Source: a virus. Taken from it: a DNA stretch of 64,000 nt. The translations under genes were made by a program, and so were the position numbers. The notes under the pieces were generated by a model. It had not been told where the DNA came from. It did not search any database and was given only the letters and a program-made list of their open reading frames with translations. Shown here in pieces: positions 9,953-18,571 of this stretch (position 1 is the stretch's first letter; every line of letters begins with the position of its first letter). The DNA lies in the IMG/VR virus record IMGVR_UViG_3300029319_000003, positions 120,188-184,187 of that record; one strand, 5' to 3'.

Positions 9953-10879
9953 CTAGTTCACATTATTGTACGCGCTGTTGATATACTTACCGCCGGAGAC
10001 AACAAGATATGTGTTTTCCATCATAACCAAGTTTGTTTTATGCATCATAAGACCGAGTTTAACTTGAGTCAACATGTCGATAGCCGCCTTAATCCCACCA
10101 GCCACAACAGGAGGTGAAGGAGAAGTGGGCATGCCATAAAACGGAGAAAAATGAAAATGAGAAGCCAACTGAGAATTAAAAGTCATTTGAATCATACACA
10201 AAGAATCAACAATACCATTTAGTTTATCCATGTGGTGTACAATTCTCTGGAGTGCCATTTCCAAGTTATTACCGAGAACCATCGGCTGCAAATTCTCATC
10301 ATCGTTACCTGCAATAATATCCACTCCACTTACGCCTTTAACGTCTGCTCCTTGTGAGTTCGTTAGGTCGGTCTTTGTAACGAGTTTTATTCCCTCTCTC
10401 GCAATGACACGAATCTGATCTGCCTTTAAAGCAACCGCAGATTTTGTGTCAGCAGTCCCGACAGCGCCGGGAGCCAAAGCAAAGTTTTTATCAACATCGG
10501 TTTTTTGGCTAATGTAGATGCGTGCGGCATCTGTTTTAAAACTTGGATCGACATATACCGGCTCGTCATCTTCAAATTCAGTTGGCTGGTAAGCCATACG
10601 CCCAACAACCATGTCGATGGAAGCACACTGAGTGTATCCCTTACCGCCGTATCCACTTAGACGAGATGCGTGCCTATCTCGACCAAGCACAACCCAAGAG
10701 TTAGCCATTTTATAAACCTTCTCTGTGTCGCATGAAATAAAGTTAGGTACCGGCTCTTTGATGGGGTCGCCACCAATGCCCATGTTTCTAAGTCTTGTTG
10801 TTTCACTGGACGCTGCCAGTTTGTCTGCTGCCTTTTGATTTCCATTCTCTAAATCAACGGCTTTTTTTAGATCACCCAT
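9953..10879 (-). CDS. Baseplate-associated structural protein (unknown family)
   Basis: 308 residues, ATG at 10879 with AAGGAAG upstream. The middle contains repeated beta-type strings (DQIRVIAREGIKLVTKTD, SGVDIIAGNDDENLQPMVLG) typical of needle, spike and hub-associated phage proteins. The C-terminal half is helical. It is encoded directly after the gp5-like peptidase gene (gap 9 bases) and before the giant protein, inside the baseplate block. A role in the central spike or hub complex is inferred from this context. Confidence 0.75.
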   Translation of the reverse strand: MGDLKKAVDLENGNQKAADKLAASSETTRLRNMGIGGDPIKEPVPNFISCDTEKVYKMANSWVVLGRDRHASRLSGYGGKGYTQCASIDMVVGRMAYQPTEFEDDEPVYVDPSFKTDAARIYISQKTDVDKNFALAPGAVGTADTKSAVALKADQIRVIAREGIKLVTKTDLTNSQGADVKGVSGVDIIAGNDDENLQPMVLGNNLEMALQRIVHHMDKLNGIVDSLCMIQMTFNSQLASHFHFSPFYGMPTSPSPPVVAGGIKAAIDMLTQVKLGLMMHKTNLVMMENTYLVVSGGKYINSAYNNVN

Positions 10880-10888
10880 GTGTCTTCC

Positions 10889-13678
10889 TTAATTTTTAAA
10901 ATATCCACCTGTCCAAGTGCGCTGCCCTTCTGCCCACGGGGGCTCGCCGCCTTGATCATACATCGTCAACAATACATCACCAAAAGTTGTCTGACCGGGC
11001 ACAAGCCCATTGTGGGATTCAAAGTGCCACCACTCAGAGTGTGCCTTACTGTGACTATAGAAGATGGCTCGACCGCCAATATTGTGCATACCATATGCAG
11101 ATGCTAAATTTGTAAAATGAACAAAGTTGCCAGAAACCGTCTTTGTTCCCGGTGGGGCGACCCTATATGTTCCACTTGAAACGTCGATAGCGTCCAAAGT
11201 CAGCGATTCAACCACATGTGTATTGCCCATTGCGTCTTGAGCGCTGGTACCTGCCGGCATATCTGACCGAGCGTAAACATAAAACTTTCTTCCATCTTCT
11301 TGGAACACGCACACATATTCGTCAGTTTCAGGATCTCCATCTGGATATAGACCAGCATGGGTCCAAATGTCAACCGCAAGTCCTGTATAGTGGAAAGACG
11401 TAGCGCTACGTCCCGGTCCCACAGAAGCATCCAAAGGACGGATGGCTCCAACGGACGCAAACACGCAGCCCAGTTCATTTAAAACTCTTTTTATATCCGA
11501 AAACGCTGGAGCAACATCCTCGCGGACCTTAACCGCCCCGTAGCCCTTACCAGCGGCAAAACCATATCGACACTGATCCATCTCTACACGAACCAACTTC
11601 ATCTTAGGATCAGATACAATCAAGTTACCGTTTTCATCAAAATAGCCACCACCACAAACAGAGGCTGCGGAGGGTGCGGATGGATTGGCGGCAGTTTCCG
11701 TGCCGTCAGTGGGTGTCGAACCTTCTCCTGAAGCGCTGGAGGTTTCAGAGGCGGCACCTTCCGTAGTTGCTGCGGTTTCAGTTGCCCCTTCTTCCGTTGG
11801 CTCTTCAGACGCCGATGCGCCGGACTCCGTGTCTTCCGTTGTTTCAGACGCTTCCCCGCCTTCCTCGATAACATAGCCCTGCGAGCCTTCAACTTGTGTG
11901 GCTTCAGCCTCGCCAACCGATGCCTTTTCAATTGGGCTTAATTCTCCTGTGAATAGTGACGGTGCTTCGTCTTGTGCTAACTCTTCATTCCATTCATCAT
12001 CGGGTCGTCCACCCGAAAACCAAGACCCGCCCCAAATTTCTCTCATATGTTCTGGCTGGAATGCGTAAATTTGATTACCACTATTGCGGGAATACCAATT
12101 CTGCCAAGTTTCCGATCCAACGCCGCCATAATATTCCTTATGGGATTCTGCAATTCTTAACTCTCCCGATGGTCCTGCATAAGCAATTGCGACATGAGTT
12201 ATTCCATTAATTAAGCCATCTGTGGATCTCTCGCTTTCCTTGTACTCTTCCCAAGTAGCAGGCTCGCGGAGGAACAGCGCACCCCCATCGTCATCAACCC
12301 CGCCGGGATACTCTGTACCATTTCCAGTGCCGACAAACAAAACATCACCGGGCATAATTGGATCATGATAGTCTTGCCAACTCTTGTTAAAATCAGCGCT
12401 CCCATGAACAGTGTTCCATTTTCCAATACGAGCGCTTTCATATATCCCATGTGCGAAATCGCCAATCCTGAATGAAATTCCGTGGGACCAGTGCTTCTCT
12501 TCTTCTTCTCCCTCGCCGCCGCGACCATCGAAGCCAGTAAACATTTGATTTCCAAACGCTTCGTTGCCCCCCATAATCAACTCAGTGCCAATTAAAACTA
12601 AATTAACAAATCCTGAAGCGTCAATTCCAGAACTTGTGAAGTTAAATGACTTGCAGCCTTGAGCATAAGGACGCCCAGCCTGATCTTCAATCATCAGTCT
12701 GAGAGCCAACAGAAATTTATCTTTTATCTCCCAACCCTCTTGTTCAGCACCGGCTAACCCAACGGTGCCCGACGAAGCACGACCGCTGCCACCGTCTTGA
12801 ATATATTTAACGAATGCCTCGTCCATCGAAGAGTCTAAGCCGGGTCGGGGAGAATCCTGATCTGTGGGTCCACCGTTCGCCTCGCCAAGAGGGTCGGCAG
12901 CGCAGATTTCTTTTTGGGACGCAGCATCCTCAAGGTATACCGAGTTCCTTAATACTACCGGCACAGTTTCTAAACCGCCGAGAGCGCCGGACATTTGTGT
13001 TTGATATGAAGTGTTCGCATCACCCTTTGCTGCTTCAGATTGAAGACCTGCTGTGCCTAAAGCCCCGCCGCAGCCGCCAGAGTATGCCCCGCTTGCGCCT
13101 CCTCCAGCACCGTCGGCTGCTCCAGCAGATGTTCCACTGCCGCCGGCTGATGGGAAAAGAGGTCCAAGAAACGTAGGGTCTTCCATCGTTTCTCTGTTTC
13201 CAAAATCTACCCACACCGTATCACCGGGGCATGCAGTATCGTCCGTTTCGCTAGACTCCGCAATAAATATGGGATACATGTCGATGACCGGATCAGTCGG
13301 CATGGGATTGCCAGAGTGTCCATCGTCGGTTGGCTGGGGCAAATGGGCGTGCAATTCTGGGATGCGGCACCGATATTTACCTAGTGGCTTATCCATCAGC
13401 CCAGATGGGAAAAGAGACTTCATCCATCCGGTCAGGACTCCACCGCCTTGTTCTTCAGGTTCCTTCCGAAGCAAAATCGCCTTATACGGTCCCATGCCGG
13501 AGGTTGCATCTTTTTTAAATGTTTCCTGCACAGCAGACTTAACCTGACCCCAAAAATTACTGGTGCCGCGATCAATTGTAGGTCCAGTCTGTTTTGAAAA
13601 AGCCGGGTTAAGATCACCAAAACTAGGCTCTGAGCGCTCGCCTGCTACAAGCGCTTGTCCGTCTTGATCAGTCGCCAT
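10889..13678 (-). CDS. gp5-like baseplate hub with NlpC/P60-like (Cys lost) and M15 peptidase domains
   Basis: 929 residues. Residues ~80-175 look like the gp5-type OB fold (YRCRIPELH..., PGDTVWVDFGN, FLGPLF). Residues ~340-560 follow the NlpC/P60 pattern, but where the catalytic Cys should be the sequence reads GIDASGFVN (~353), so Ala replaces Cys. GDVLFVGTG and the His strand HVAIAY (~494) remain. A Glu/Thr/Ser-rich linker (~575-680) follows. The C-terminus (~700-910) is an M15/VanY-type zinc peptidase with SFHYTGLAVDIW (~760) and SEWWHFE (~883), the standard His/Asp/His ligands. It probably cuts peptidoglycan peptide bridges during DNA entry, taking the place of the T4 gp5 lysozyme. Confidence 0.85.
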   Translation of the reverse strand: MATDQDGQALVAGERSEPSFGDLNPAFSKQTGPTIDRGTSNFWGQVKSAVQETFKKDATSGMGPYKAILLRKEPEEQGGGVLTGWMKSLFPSGLMDKPLGKYRCRIPELHAHLPQPTDDGHSGNPMPTDPVIDMYPIFIAESSETDDTACPGDTVWVDFGNRETMEDPTFLGPLFPSAGGSGTSAGAADGAGGGASGAYSGGCGGALGTAGLQSEAAKGDANTSYQTQMSGALGGLETVPVVLRNSVYLEDAASQKEICAADPLGEANGGPTDQDSPRPGLDSSMDEAFVKYIQDGGSGRASSGTVGLAGAEQEGWEIKDKFLLALRLMIEDQAGRPYAQGCKSFNFTSSGIDASGFVNLVLIGTELIMGGNEAFGNQMFTGFDGRGGEGEEEEKHWSHGISFRIGDFAHGIYESARIGKWNTVHGSADFNKSWQDYHDPIMPGDVLFVGTGNGTEYPGGVDDDGGALFLREPATWEEYKESERSTDGLINGITHVAIAYAGPSGELRIAESHKEYYGGVGSETWQNWYSRNSGNQIYAFQPEHMREIWGGSWFSGGRPDDEWNEELAQDEAPSLFTGELSPIEKASVGEAEATQVEGSQGYVIEEGGEASETTEDTESGASASEEPTEEGATETAATTEGAASETSSASGEGSTPTDGTETAANPSAPSAASVCGGGYFDENGNLIVSDPKMKLVRVEMDQCRYGFAAGKGYGAVKVREDVAPAFSDIKRVLNELGCVFASVGAIRPLDASVGPGRSATSFHYTGLAVDIWTHAGLYPDGDPETDEYVCVFQEDGRKFYVYARSDMPAGTSAQDAMGNTHVVESLTLDAIDVSSGTYRVAPPGTKTVSGNFVHFTNLASAYGMHNIGGRAIFYSHSKAHSEWWHFESHNGLVPGQTTFGDVLLTMYDQGGEPPWAEGQRTWTGGYFKN

Positions 13679-13979
13679 CCTCAGTGCCCTCCTCGGTAGA
13701 ATTATTAATTAGATCATAAATCTCTTCTTTCTCTGCATCAGAAAGCCCGACTCCGGCTTGTTCTTTCTTATGTACTAATGTGCCAACTTTAACTAATTGT
13801 TCATTAGATCTCTGGAGTGTTTCAACATATTTAGCAGCAACCGGACCTACCTGTTCATGGGTGTGGTCGCCCTGTACTTTCATGTATTTCATCAAATCAA
13901 GGAGGAGGGCGTTTGTAACCGCTCGGTCCTCCTTAATGTTTTTTACTGCTTGTTCTAATAGTTGATCAAGATTCTTCAT
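13668..13979 (-). CDS. Small helical protein, unknown
   Basis: 103 residues, entirely helix-favouring (MKNLDQLLEQAVKNIKEDRAV...) with an acidic tail. Its start overlaps the stop of the sigma-factor gene by 14 bases and its stop overlaps the hub gene start, so the three are probably translated together. No recognisable domain. A chaperone- or adaptor-like role is possible but nothing in the sequence proves it. Confidence 0.75.
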   Translation of the reverse strand: MKNLDQLLEQAVKNIKEDRAVTNALLLDLMKYMKVQGDHTHEQVGPVAAKYVETLQRSNEQLVKVGTLVHKKEQAGVGLSDAEKEEIYDLINNSTEEGTEDGD

Positions 13980-14742
13980 CAGCGCTAATACCTTTAATAT
14001 GTCGGACGTTGCCTTTGTTCCAGTCCGACTTAAAGGAATGATACCGGGTTCGCAACTTATTCAGATTATTAACAACCTGTTTTGTGTTTAGTCCGGTCAT
14101 CTCCCTTATGTAAAGATAAATAGCCTTTTTGTTGAAAATCTCTATGTCATCTGGGTTGTCTAAGAGGATTCTTATCGCCTTATACACCCTTTCTTCGTTT
14201 GGCTTCATTGGCATTTCTGCCCACAAGTCCATCTCTGCGTTCAATGCAAGCCAAAACTCTTGCTCTTCTCTTTGCGGAATATATTTATTTTCTGTAGTTA
14301 GAAACTCTTCTTCCGCTGATGGGGAAATGTCTTCAAAATAAACTTCTCGCTGTCTTTTGATTGTGTGCTTCTTAACCTTATGAATGAACCAGTTTTTAGT
14401 AATAACACTAAAATAAGAGAACGCCTTTGACCCCTTGCTCTGATCAAACTTGCTCAACACTGTTGTGAGCCACACCTTACACTCTTCCCGCAAATCATCA
14501 ATGTTTGGCAAGGTTGTAAACTTGTATGTAAAAACAATCTTATCAACCATCTCACTGAAAGCCGGCTGAATCAAGTCTCTGTACAGTGTCTCTCTTTGCT
14601 CCATTGTGGTGGTCGGCTTGCAATATTCAACAATTGCATCTTCGTGGGCTTGTGTAAAATAGTGTCGTCCACTACCACCACGGTTAATTCTTCTACGCCG
14701 GCGGCGCTTGGGTTTTGGGGGGCTGCTCTCGCTCATTAACAT
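13966..14742 (-). CDS. Late-transcription sigma factor, T4 gp55-like
   Basis: 258 residues. The sigma region-2-like core reads LREECKVWLTTVLSKFDQSKGSKAFSYFSVITKNWFIHKVKK, a pattern shared by gp55 proteins. T4 gp55 is shorter (185 aa). An Arg-rich N-terminus precedes the core. gp55-type factors direct host RNA polymerase to late promoters, assisted by the sliding clamp. Its presence fits the lack of sigma70-type promoters in front of the virion genes. The start (MLM) overlaps the previous gene by 50 bases and has AGGTAGAAG before it. Confidence 0.85.
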   Translation of the reverse strand: MLMSESSPPKPKRRRRRRINRGGSGRHYFTQAHEDAIVEYCKPTTTMEQRETLYRDLIQPAFSEMVDKIVFTYKFTTLPNIDDLREECKVWLTTVLSKFDQSKGSKAFSYFSVITKNWFIHKVKKHTIKRQREVYFEDISPSAEEEFLTTENKYIPQREEQEFWLALNAEMDLWAEMPMKPNEERVYKAIRILLDNPDDIEIFNKKAIYLYIREMTGLNTKQVVNNLNKLRTRYHSFKSDWNKGNVRHIKGISADEES

Positions 14743-15049
14743 CTTCTACCTTTATGATTTGTTCTTCTTCAGTTAGTAGAGAGAATGATTCAACAAAGTC
14801 TGAGCAATATTGATTGACGCCCTTTGTATGAACCAACAAAGCATCAAGAGTCGAGTCACCATAAAAAGTCGGCAATTCATATACCTGTTCTAAGTGCTCG
14901 GAATAAGATGAAACTTCGCGTACCAAATCTCGCACGCCCTGCTCGACATAAATAGTTCCCTGCCACATGCGCCGAGCCCACCACACTAACAACACATTAG
15001 CGCAGGTGGACAACGCAAAGCCAACAAGAATTCCTACATCAAAGCCCAT
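14693..15049 (-). CDS. Small membrane-anchored protein, unknown
   Basis: ATG at 15049 overlaps the TGA of the zinc-ribbon gene (TGATG); a GTG one codon earlier is possible. The N-terminal ~25 residues form a hydrophobic segment (ILVGFALSTCANVLLVWWARR) followed by a positive residue pair, so the protein probably sits in the inner membrane with a cytoplasmic helical domain (REVSSYSEHLEQVYELP). The C-terminus is Pro-rich. Family unknown to me. Confidence 0.75.
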   Translation of the reverse strand: MGFDVGILVGFALSTCANVLLVWWARRMWQGTIYVEQGVRDLVREVSSYSEHLEQVYELPTFYGDSTLDALLVHTKGVNQYCSDFVESFSLLTEEEQIIKVEDVNEREQPPKTQAPPA

Positions 15050-15312
15050 CACTTAATCTCCTCATTTCGCGATCTCTCTATTTCTTGTTCGATTTCTTCT
15101 TTCGCCGTTTTAATAAAATTCTTAATCCGACGACCCGCAGCGGCATCGCTATTACCGCTCAAAACTGTTACGCCAGTTGGCACCTTACGCACCGAACCAG
15201 CGCATTCACATTCCGCACAACACTGAGAACAAGTCTCGTACCTCTCCGTCATAGAGTGTGATACATCGAACACTCTTTCACACTCTTCGCACTGGTAGGT
15301 ATAGCGCGGCAA
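15049..15312 (-). CDS. FmdB-type zinc ribbon protein
   Basis: 87 residues starting MPRYTYQCEECERVFDV, followed by CSQCC and CECAGSVRKV. This is the FmdB/CxxC-CxxC small zinc ribbon family of putative regulators. A charged C-terminal helix follows (IKTAKEEIEQEIERSRNEE). It lies between the 71-residue gene and the membrane protein with overlapping ends. A nucleic-acid or protein-binding role is likely; the target is unknown. Confidence 0.85.
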   Translation of the reverse strand: MPRYTYQCEECERVFDVSHSMTERYETCSQCCAECECAGSVRKVPTGVTVLSGNSDAAAGRRIKNFIKTAKEEIEQEIERSRNEEIK

Positions 15313-15314
15313 AA

Positions 15315-15530
15315 TTACGACTCAACCGAGTCGGTATTGCCAATTGGTGTACTAAACTGTGATGGCGGGTTTTCAACCACCAATTCGCCATTCTTTGTAC
15401 CCCACTTTTTTGTGTCGTCGGACTTGACAAAATCAAACGACTTAAGCACGGGAACAATATCGGACTGCTCCATGATACTCTTCTGTAGGGCAACCATGAT
15501 TGCCGAAAGAGCCTGATTAGATAACTTCAT
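15315..15530 (-). CDS. Small conserved-looking protein, unknown
   Basis: 71 residues (MKLSNQALSAIMVALQKSIMEQSDIVPVLKSFDF...). An N-terminal amphipathic helix and a polar C-terminus are visible. The start overlaps the stop of the GT2 gene (ATGA at 15527-15530), so it is translated as part of that operon. The overlapping alternative frame at 15278-15493 was judged a shadow. Function not recognisable. Confidence 0.8.
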   Translation of the reverse strand: MKLSNQALSAIMVALQKSIMEQSDIVPVLKSFDFVKSDDTKKWGTKNGELVVENPPSQFSTPIGNTDSVES

Positions 15531-16375
15531 TGTTTTTCTCCTTGTTTGTATATTCTATCAGAGTTTTTCTCTAATTTTAAAAGAATTTTAATTGCATCGA
15601 TAATCCAACTGCTTTTAAAACTGCTGTCAGACATAATAAACTCAATGGGCACATCAGACACCTTATATCGATAGATCTCGGATGACTGCCCAAACACTCG
15701 GCGTGAAAAGAACTGACGGGACTTTTGACCGTAGAACGGAAACTTTTTAAATTGTCTCAGTTCGGATTCCACTGCGGATGTTCTTCGATCATAAATATAG
15801 TATTTGATTTCTGTCTGAAACATTCCACCATATGAAATGAAATTATCAAACTCAAGTTCCTCAAGCACTTCACGCCGATAAGCCTGATAGCCGCTGGTGG
15901 CGTCACTAAAGTCCATCTTCAACCAAAAATTTGCCATGATTGTGCCGATGCGGGAAACCAACTTTCGAAACAGGGAACCCTCATATAGAGAATCTTTTGA
16001 AAACCGAGTGGCAAACACGGCATCATCACCGGCATCAAGTCGATCTAAAAACTCTTTGAGGTGTTCAGGTTTGTGGGAAAATCCCGAATCCATCTCCACG
16101 ATATAATCGTATCCCTGTTCTACACAATGCTTGTAGCCGTAAATATATGAACTAACAAGACCTGTAGAATTCTCATGAAACAACACGACCACATCATCTG
16201 CAAAGTCAGTTTCTAGTATTTCCTGTGTTCGGTCTTTGCTGTAAGAATCCATAATATAAAACACTTGGAATTTATACTGGTCCAGTCGGCTGCACTCCTG
16301 TAATAAACAGGAAGTAAACTCTTTAATAGTTCTTGCTTCGTTTGCAACGGGAATTAAGATTCCAACAGTCTTCAT
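15527..16375 (-). CDS. GT2 glycosyltransferase, polyprenol-phosphate mannosyltransferase-like
   Basis: 282 residues with a GT-A fold of the DPM1 type: GILIPVANEARTIKEF at the N-terminus, YIMDSYSKDRTQEIL, the metal/nucleotide motif VEMDSGFSHKPEHL, and DATSGYQAYRREVLEEL, all typical of dolichol/polyprenol-phosphate sugar transferases. There are no obvious C-terminal membrane segments, so it is probably soluble or peripherally attached. It overlaps its neighbours by ATGA junctions in a five-gene sugar operon with a GDP-mannose dehydratase. A GDP-sugar donor is plausible but not shown. Confidence 0.88.
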   Translation of the reverse strand: MKTVGILIPVANEARTIKEFTSCLLQECSRLDQYKFQVFYIMDSYSKDRTQEILETDFADDVVVLFHENSTGLVSSYIYGYKHCVEQGYDYIVEMDSGFSHKPEHLKEFLDRLDAGDDAVFATRFSKDSLYEGSLFRKLVSRIGTIMANFWLKMDFSDATSGYQAYRREVLEELEFDNFISYGGMFQTEIKYYIYDRRTSAVESELRQFKKFPFYGQKSRQFFSRRVFGQSSEIYRYKVSDVPIEFIMSDSSFKSSWIIDAIKILLKLEKNSDRIYKQGEKQ

Positions 16376-17577
16376 ACTTGTACCCCTACGCTCTTCATGA
16401 ACTTGGAAAAGATCTTTTCATTGTTGATCACTTCCTCTCTTGCATATTGGTAATTGGATACCGCTTGGGCTGCAAGTTCATCAGGGCTTCGCTTCCAAGC
16501 CTCATACGCCATTCGAAGTTTGTGTCTTAAGTCACGGTAATCCGTCTCAACCAAACTCATATCAAGAGTTGAGAACATTGGATTATCAATCATGCAAGGC
16601 TCCATAGAGGAGTCCACAAGATAAGGGTTCTTGTCATCAAAATAATCTCGGTGTCCACCGAGCGATGGTACAATTGCCGTTCTATTAGAGATGACAGCCT
16701 CACCGATAGTCAAGCCAAAACTATCACATCGCGTAGGCAAACAATACACTGACGACTTCTTGAATAACTCTGAAATGTAACTTTTCGCGACGAGCCCGCA
16801 CACCACGTTAATACGCACGCCGCTCTTGTTTCCATAGTGAGTAATTTTATTTTTGAGTTCAGAGATTTCCTTAATAACCTCTGCCTTCTCACTTCTCGGG
16901 TCGGCTCCAACATGTTCGTTTCGGAATGTTTTAATTGTCAACTCAACATCGTCGTGGTGGAAAAATTCATGACACACAGCAGGAATTAAAATGTCCCATC
17001 CTTTTCTCGGGTTCCACTGAGACATGGAAAAGATTTCAAATTTATCCCTATTGAGGGTTTCAGCGTCGGTGCTCTCAATATCAAAAATAGGATGTGGAAC
17101 AAGATGTACATTTTCTTCCGCGAACCCATGATTGAGAAAACACTGCCTTGTGAAATCGCAATACACAATTACATTCCCAACATACTTTTCATAATACTGG
17201 AGCCAGTTAGAAGGCAGTGTGTCTGGTTCCCACGCTAACGATGAGTAGATATTGTCTTTACCAACCCTGTCGATAATCGGATCCCAAAATTTTGCATTGG
17301 CAAACGCTGTTGGAACCAAGTGGCAAATGACTCTTGTGTTGGAGTCCAGATACGCCATGAAGTCATTAGCATCGCCCTGCAATCGGTACTTATTAATCAG
17401 TTCATTTTCTTCATCAGTACATGAGTTTTGTTTTTCAAAGTTCTGAGGGATAACCTTAAAATCAACCTTGTCATCATGCTGCCCCAAAAACATATCAAGA
17501 CACTTCAAGTAATTGCGTGCAGCATTACCATAGCCAGAACTATCATTAAACTGACCGATGTATATAACCTTAGTCAT
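16372..17577 (-). CDS. GT4-type glycosyltransferase
   Basis: 401 residues with a GT-B architecture: an N-terminal acceptor half beginning VIYIGQFNDSSGYGNAARNYL and a C-terminal donor half with FSMSQWNPRKGWDILI and the signature SFGLTIGEAVISNRTAIVPSLGGHRD. The E-x7-E motif is altered (an Asp replaces the first Glu), so activity or the exact position of the catalytic acid is uncertain. ATGA overlap with the GT2 gene and an 8-base overlap with the dehydratase gene indicate one transcript. Confidence 0.85.
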   Translation of the reverse strand: MTKVIYIGQFNDSSGYGNAARNYLKCLDMFLGQHDDKVDFKVIPQNFEKQNSCTDEENELINKYRLQGDANDFMAYLDSNTRVICHLVPTAFANAKFWDPIIDRVGKDNIYSSLAWEPDTLPSNWLQYYEKYVGNVIVYCDFTRQCFLNHGFAEENVHLVPHPIFDIESTDAETLNRDKFEIFSMSQWNPRKGWDILIPAVCHEFFHHDDVELTIKTFRNEHVGADPRSEKAEVIKEISELKNKITHYGNKSGVRINVVCGLVAKSYISELFKKSSVYCLPTRCDSFGLTIGEAVISNRTAIVPSLGGHRDYFDDKNPYLVDSSMEPCMIDNPMFSTLDMSLVETDYRDLRHKLRMAYEAWKRSPDELAAQAVSNYQYAREEVINNEKIFSKFMKSVGVQV

Positions 17578-18571
17578 TGACGCGCCTCTTCTCGCTTTCC
17601 AGATCTGACTCGTACATCATCACAGCCAAATCGCGAAAACTTACTTCTGGCTTCCATCCAAGTGCAGTTTGCGCTTTCGTTGGGTCACCCCAAAGTCTGG
17701 GCACTTCACATGGTCTATAAAAGCGGGGATCAATGCCAACATGCTCTGCGACATTCAATCCTGCATGTTCAAAAACAAATTCTAGAAACTGTTGGACCGA
17801 GTGTGTTGTGCCAGTCGCAATAACATAATCATCAGCCGACTCTTGTTGCAGCATCATCCACATCGCCTTAACGTAATCACCAGCAAACCCCCAGTCGCGC
17901 TGTGCCTCAAGATTACCAAGAAGCAGTTGATCCTGAAGACCCAACTTGATGCGTGCTGCTGCCTTTGTAATTTTTCTAGTTACAAAGTTTTCACCGCGTC
18001 GTGGCGATTCGTGATTAAAAAGAATTCCTGAACTTGCATGCATCTCGTATGACTTGCGGTACACAGAAACCATATTGTGCGCCATCATCTTAGAGACAGC
18101 ATATGGAGAAACCGGCGAGAAGCGAGTACCCTCTGATTGAGGGCATACAATATTATCGCCAAACATTTCTGATGTGGAAGCCTGATAAAACCTAATATCA
18201 GGATTGATATTTCGAATTGCCTCAAGAATATTTAAGGTGCCAATCGCATTTATTTCCGTAGTGCTGATTGGCGACTTAAAAGACTCTCCCACATGTGATT
18301 GTGCTGCAAGATTATAAACCTCAGTCGGAGAGTGTTGGTTGATGACTCTCCACAAAGAAGAACTGTCAGTTACATCGCCAGATTCAATAATGAAGTCTTG
18401 ATTATGCAGCAAGTGCAGAATGTTTCTCTGCTTATCTTCATTTGAACCCACTGTCCTGCGCTGCAAGCCGATCACTTTATAGTCTTTAGACAATAAAAAA
18501 TCAGCAAGGTAGGAGCCATCCTGTCCAGTGACTCCTGTAATCAAAGCCACCTTTTGACTGGATGAACTCAC
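17570..18571 (-). CDS. gmd: GDP-mannose 4,6-dehydratase
   Basis: 333 residues, an extended SDR enzyme of usual length. The nucleotide loop is ALITGVTGQDGSYLADFLL. VYNLAAQSHVGESFKSP and the QASTSEMFGD strand are characteristic of GMD, and YAVSK gives the Tyr/Lys catalytic pair. PRRGENFVTRKIT and LGNLEAQRDWGFAGDYV are also diagnostic. It converts GDP-mannose to GDP-4-keto-6-deoxymannose, precursor of fucose, rhamnose or perosamine sugars. No epimerase/reductase partner lies in the window, so the final sugar must rely on host enzymes or genes elsewhere. It abuts the next glycosyltransferase without a gap. Confidence 0.93.
   Translation of the reverse strand: MSSSSQKVALITGVTGQDGSYLADFLLSKDYKVIGLQRRTVGSNEDKQRNILHLLHNQDFIIESGDVTDSSSLWRVINQHSPTEVYNLAAQSHVGESFKSPISTTEINAIGTLNILEAIRNINPDIRFYQASTSEMFGDNIVCPQSEGTRFSPVSPYAVSKMMAHNMVSVYRKSYEMHASSGILFNHESPRRGENFVTRKITKAAARIKLGLQDQLLLGNLEAQRDWGFAGDYVKAMWMMLQQESADDYVIATGTTHSVQQFLEFVFEHAGLNVAEHVGIDPRFYRPCEVPRLWGDPTKAQTALGWKPEVSFRDLAVMMYESDLESEKRRVND

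Noticed and set aside
11620-11931. Lys/Arg/Pro-rich frame inside the hub gene
   Set aside because: An alternative frame of the Glu/Thr/Ser linker of the 929-residue protein; composition is the mirror of that repeat.
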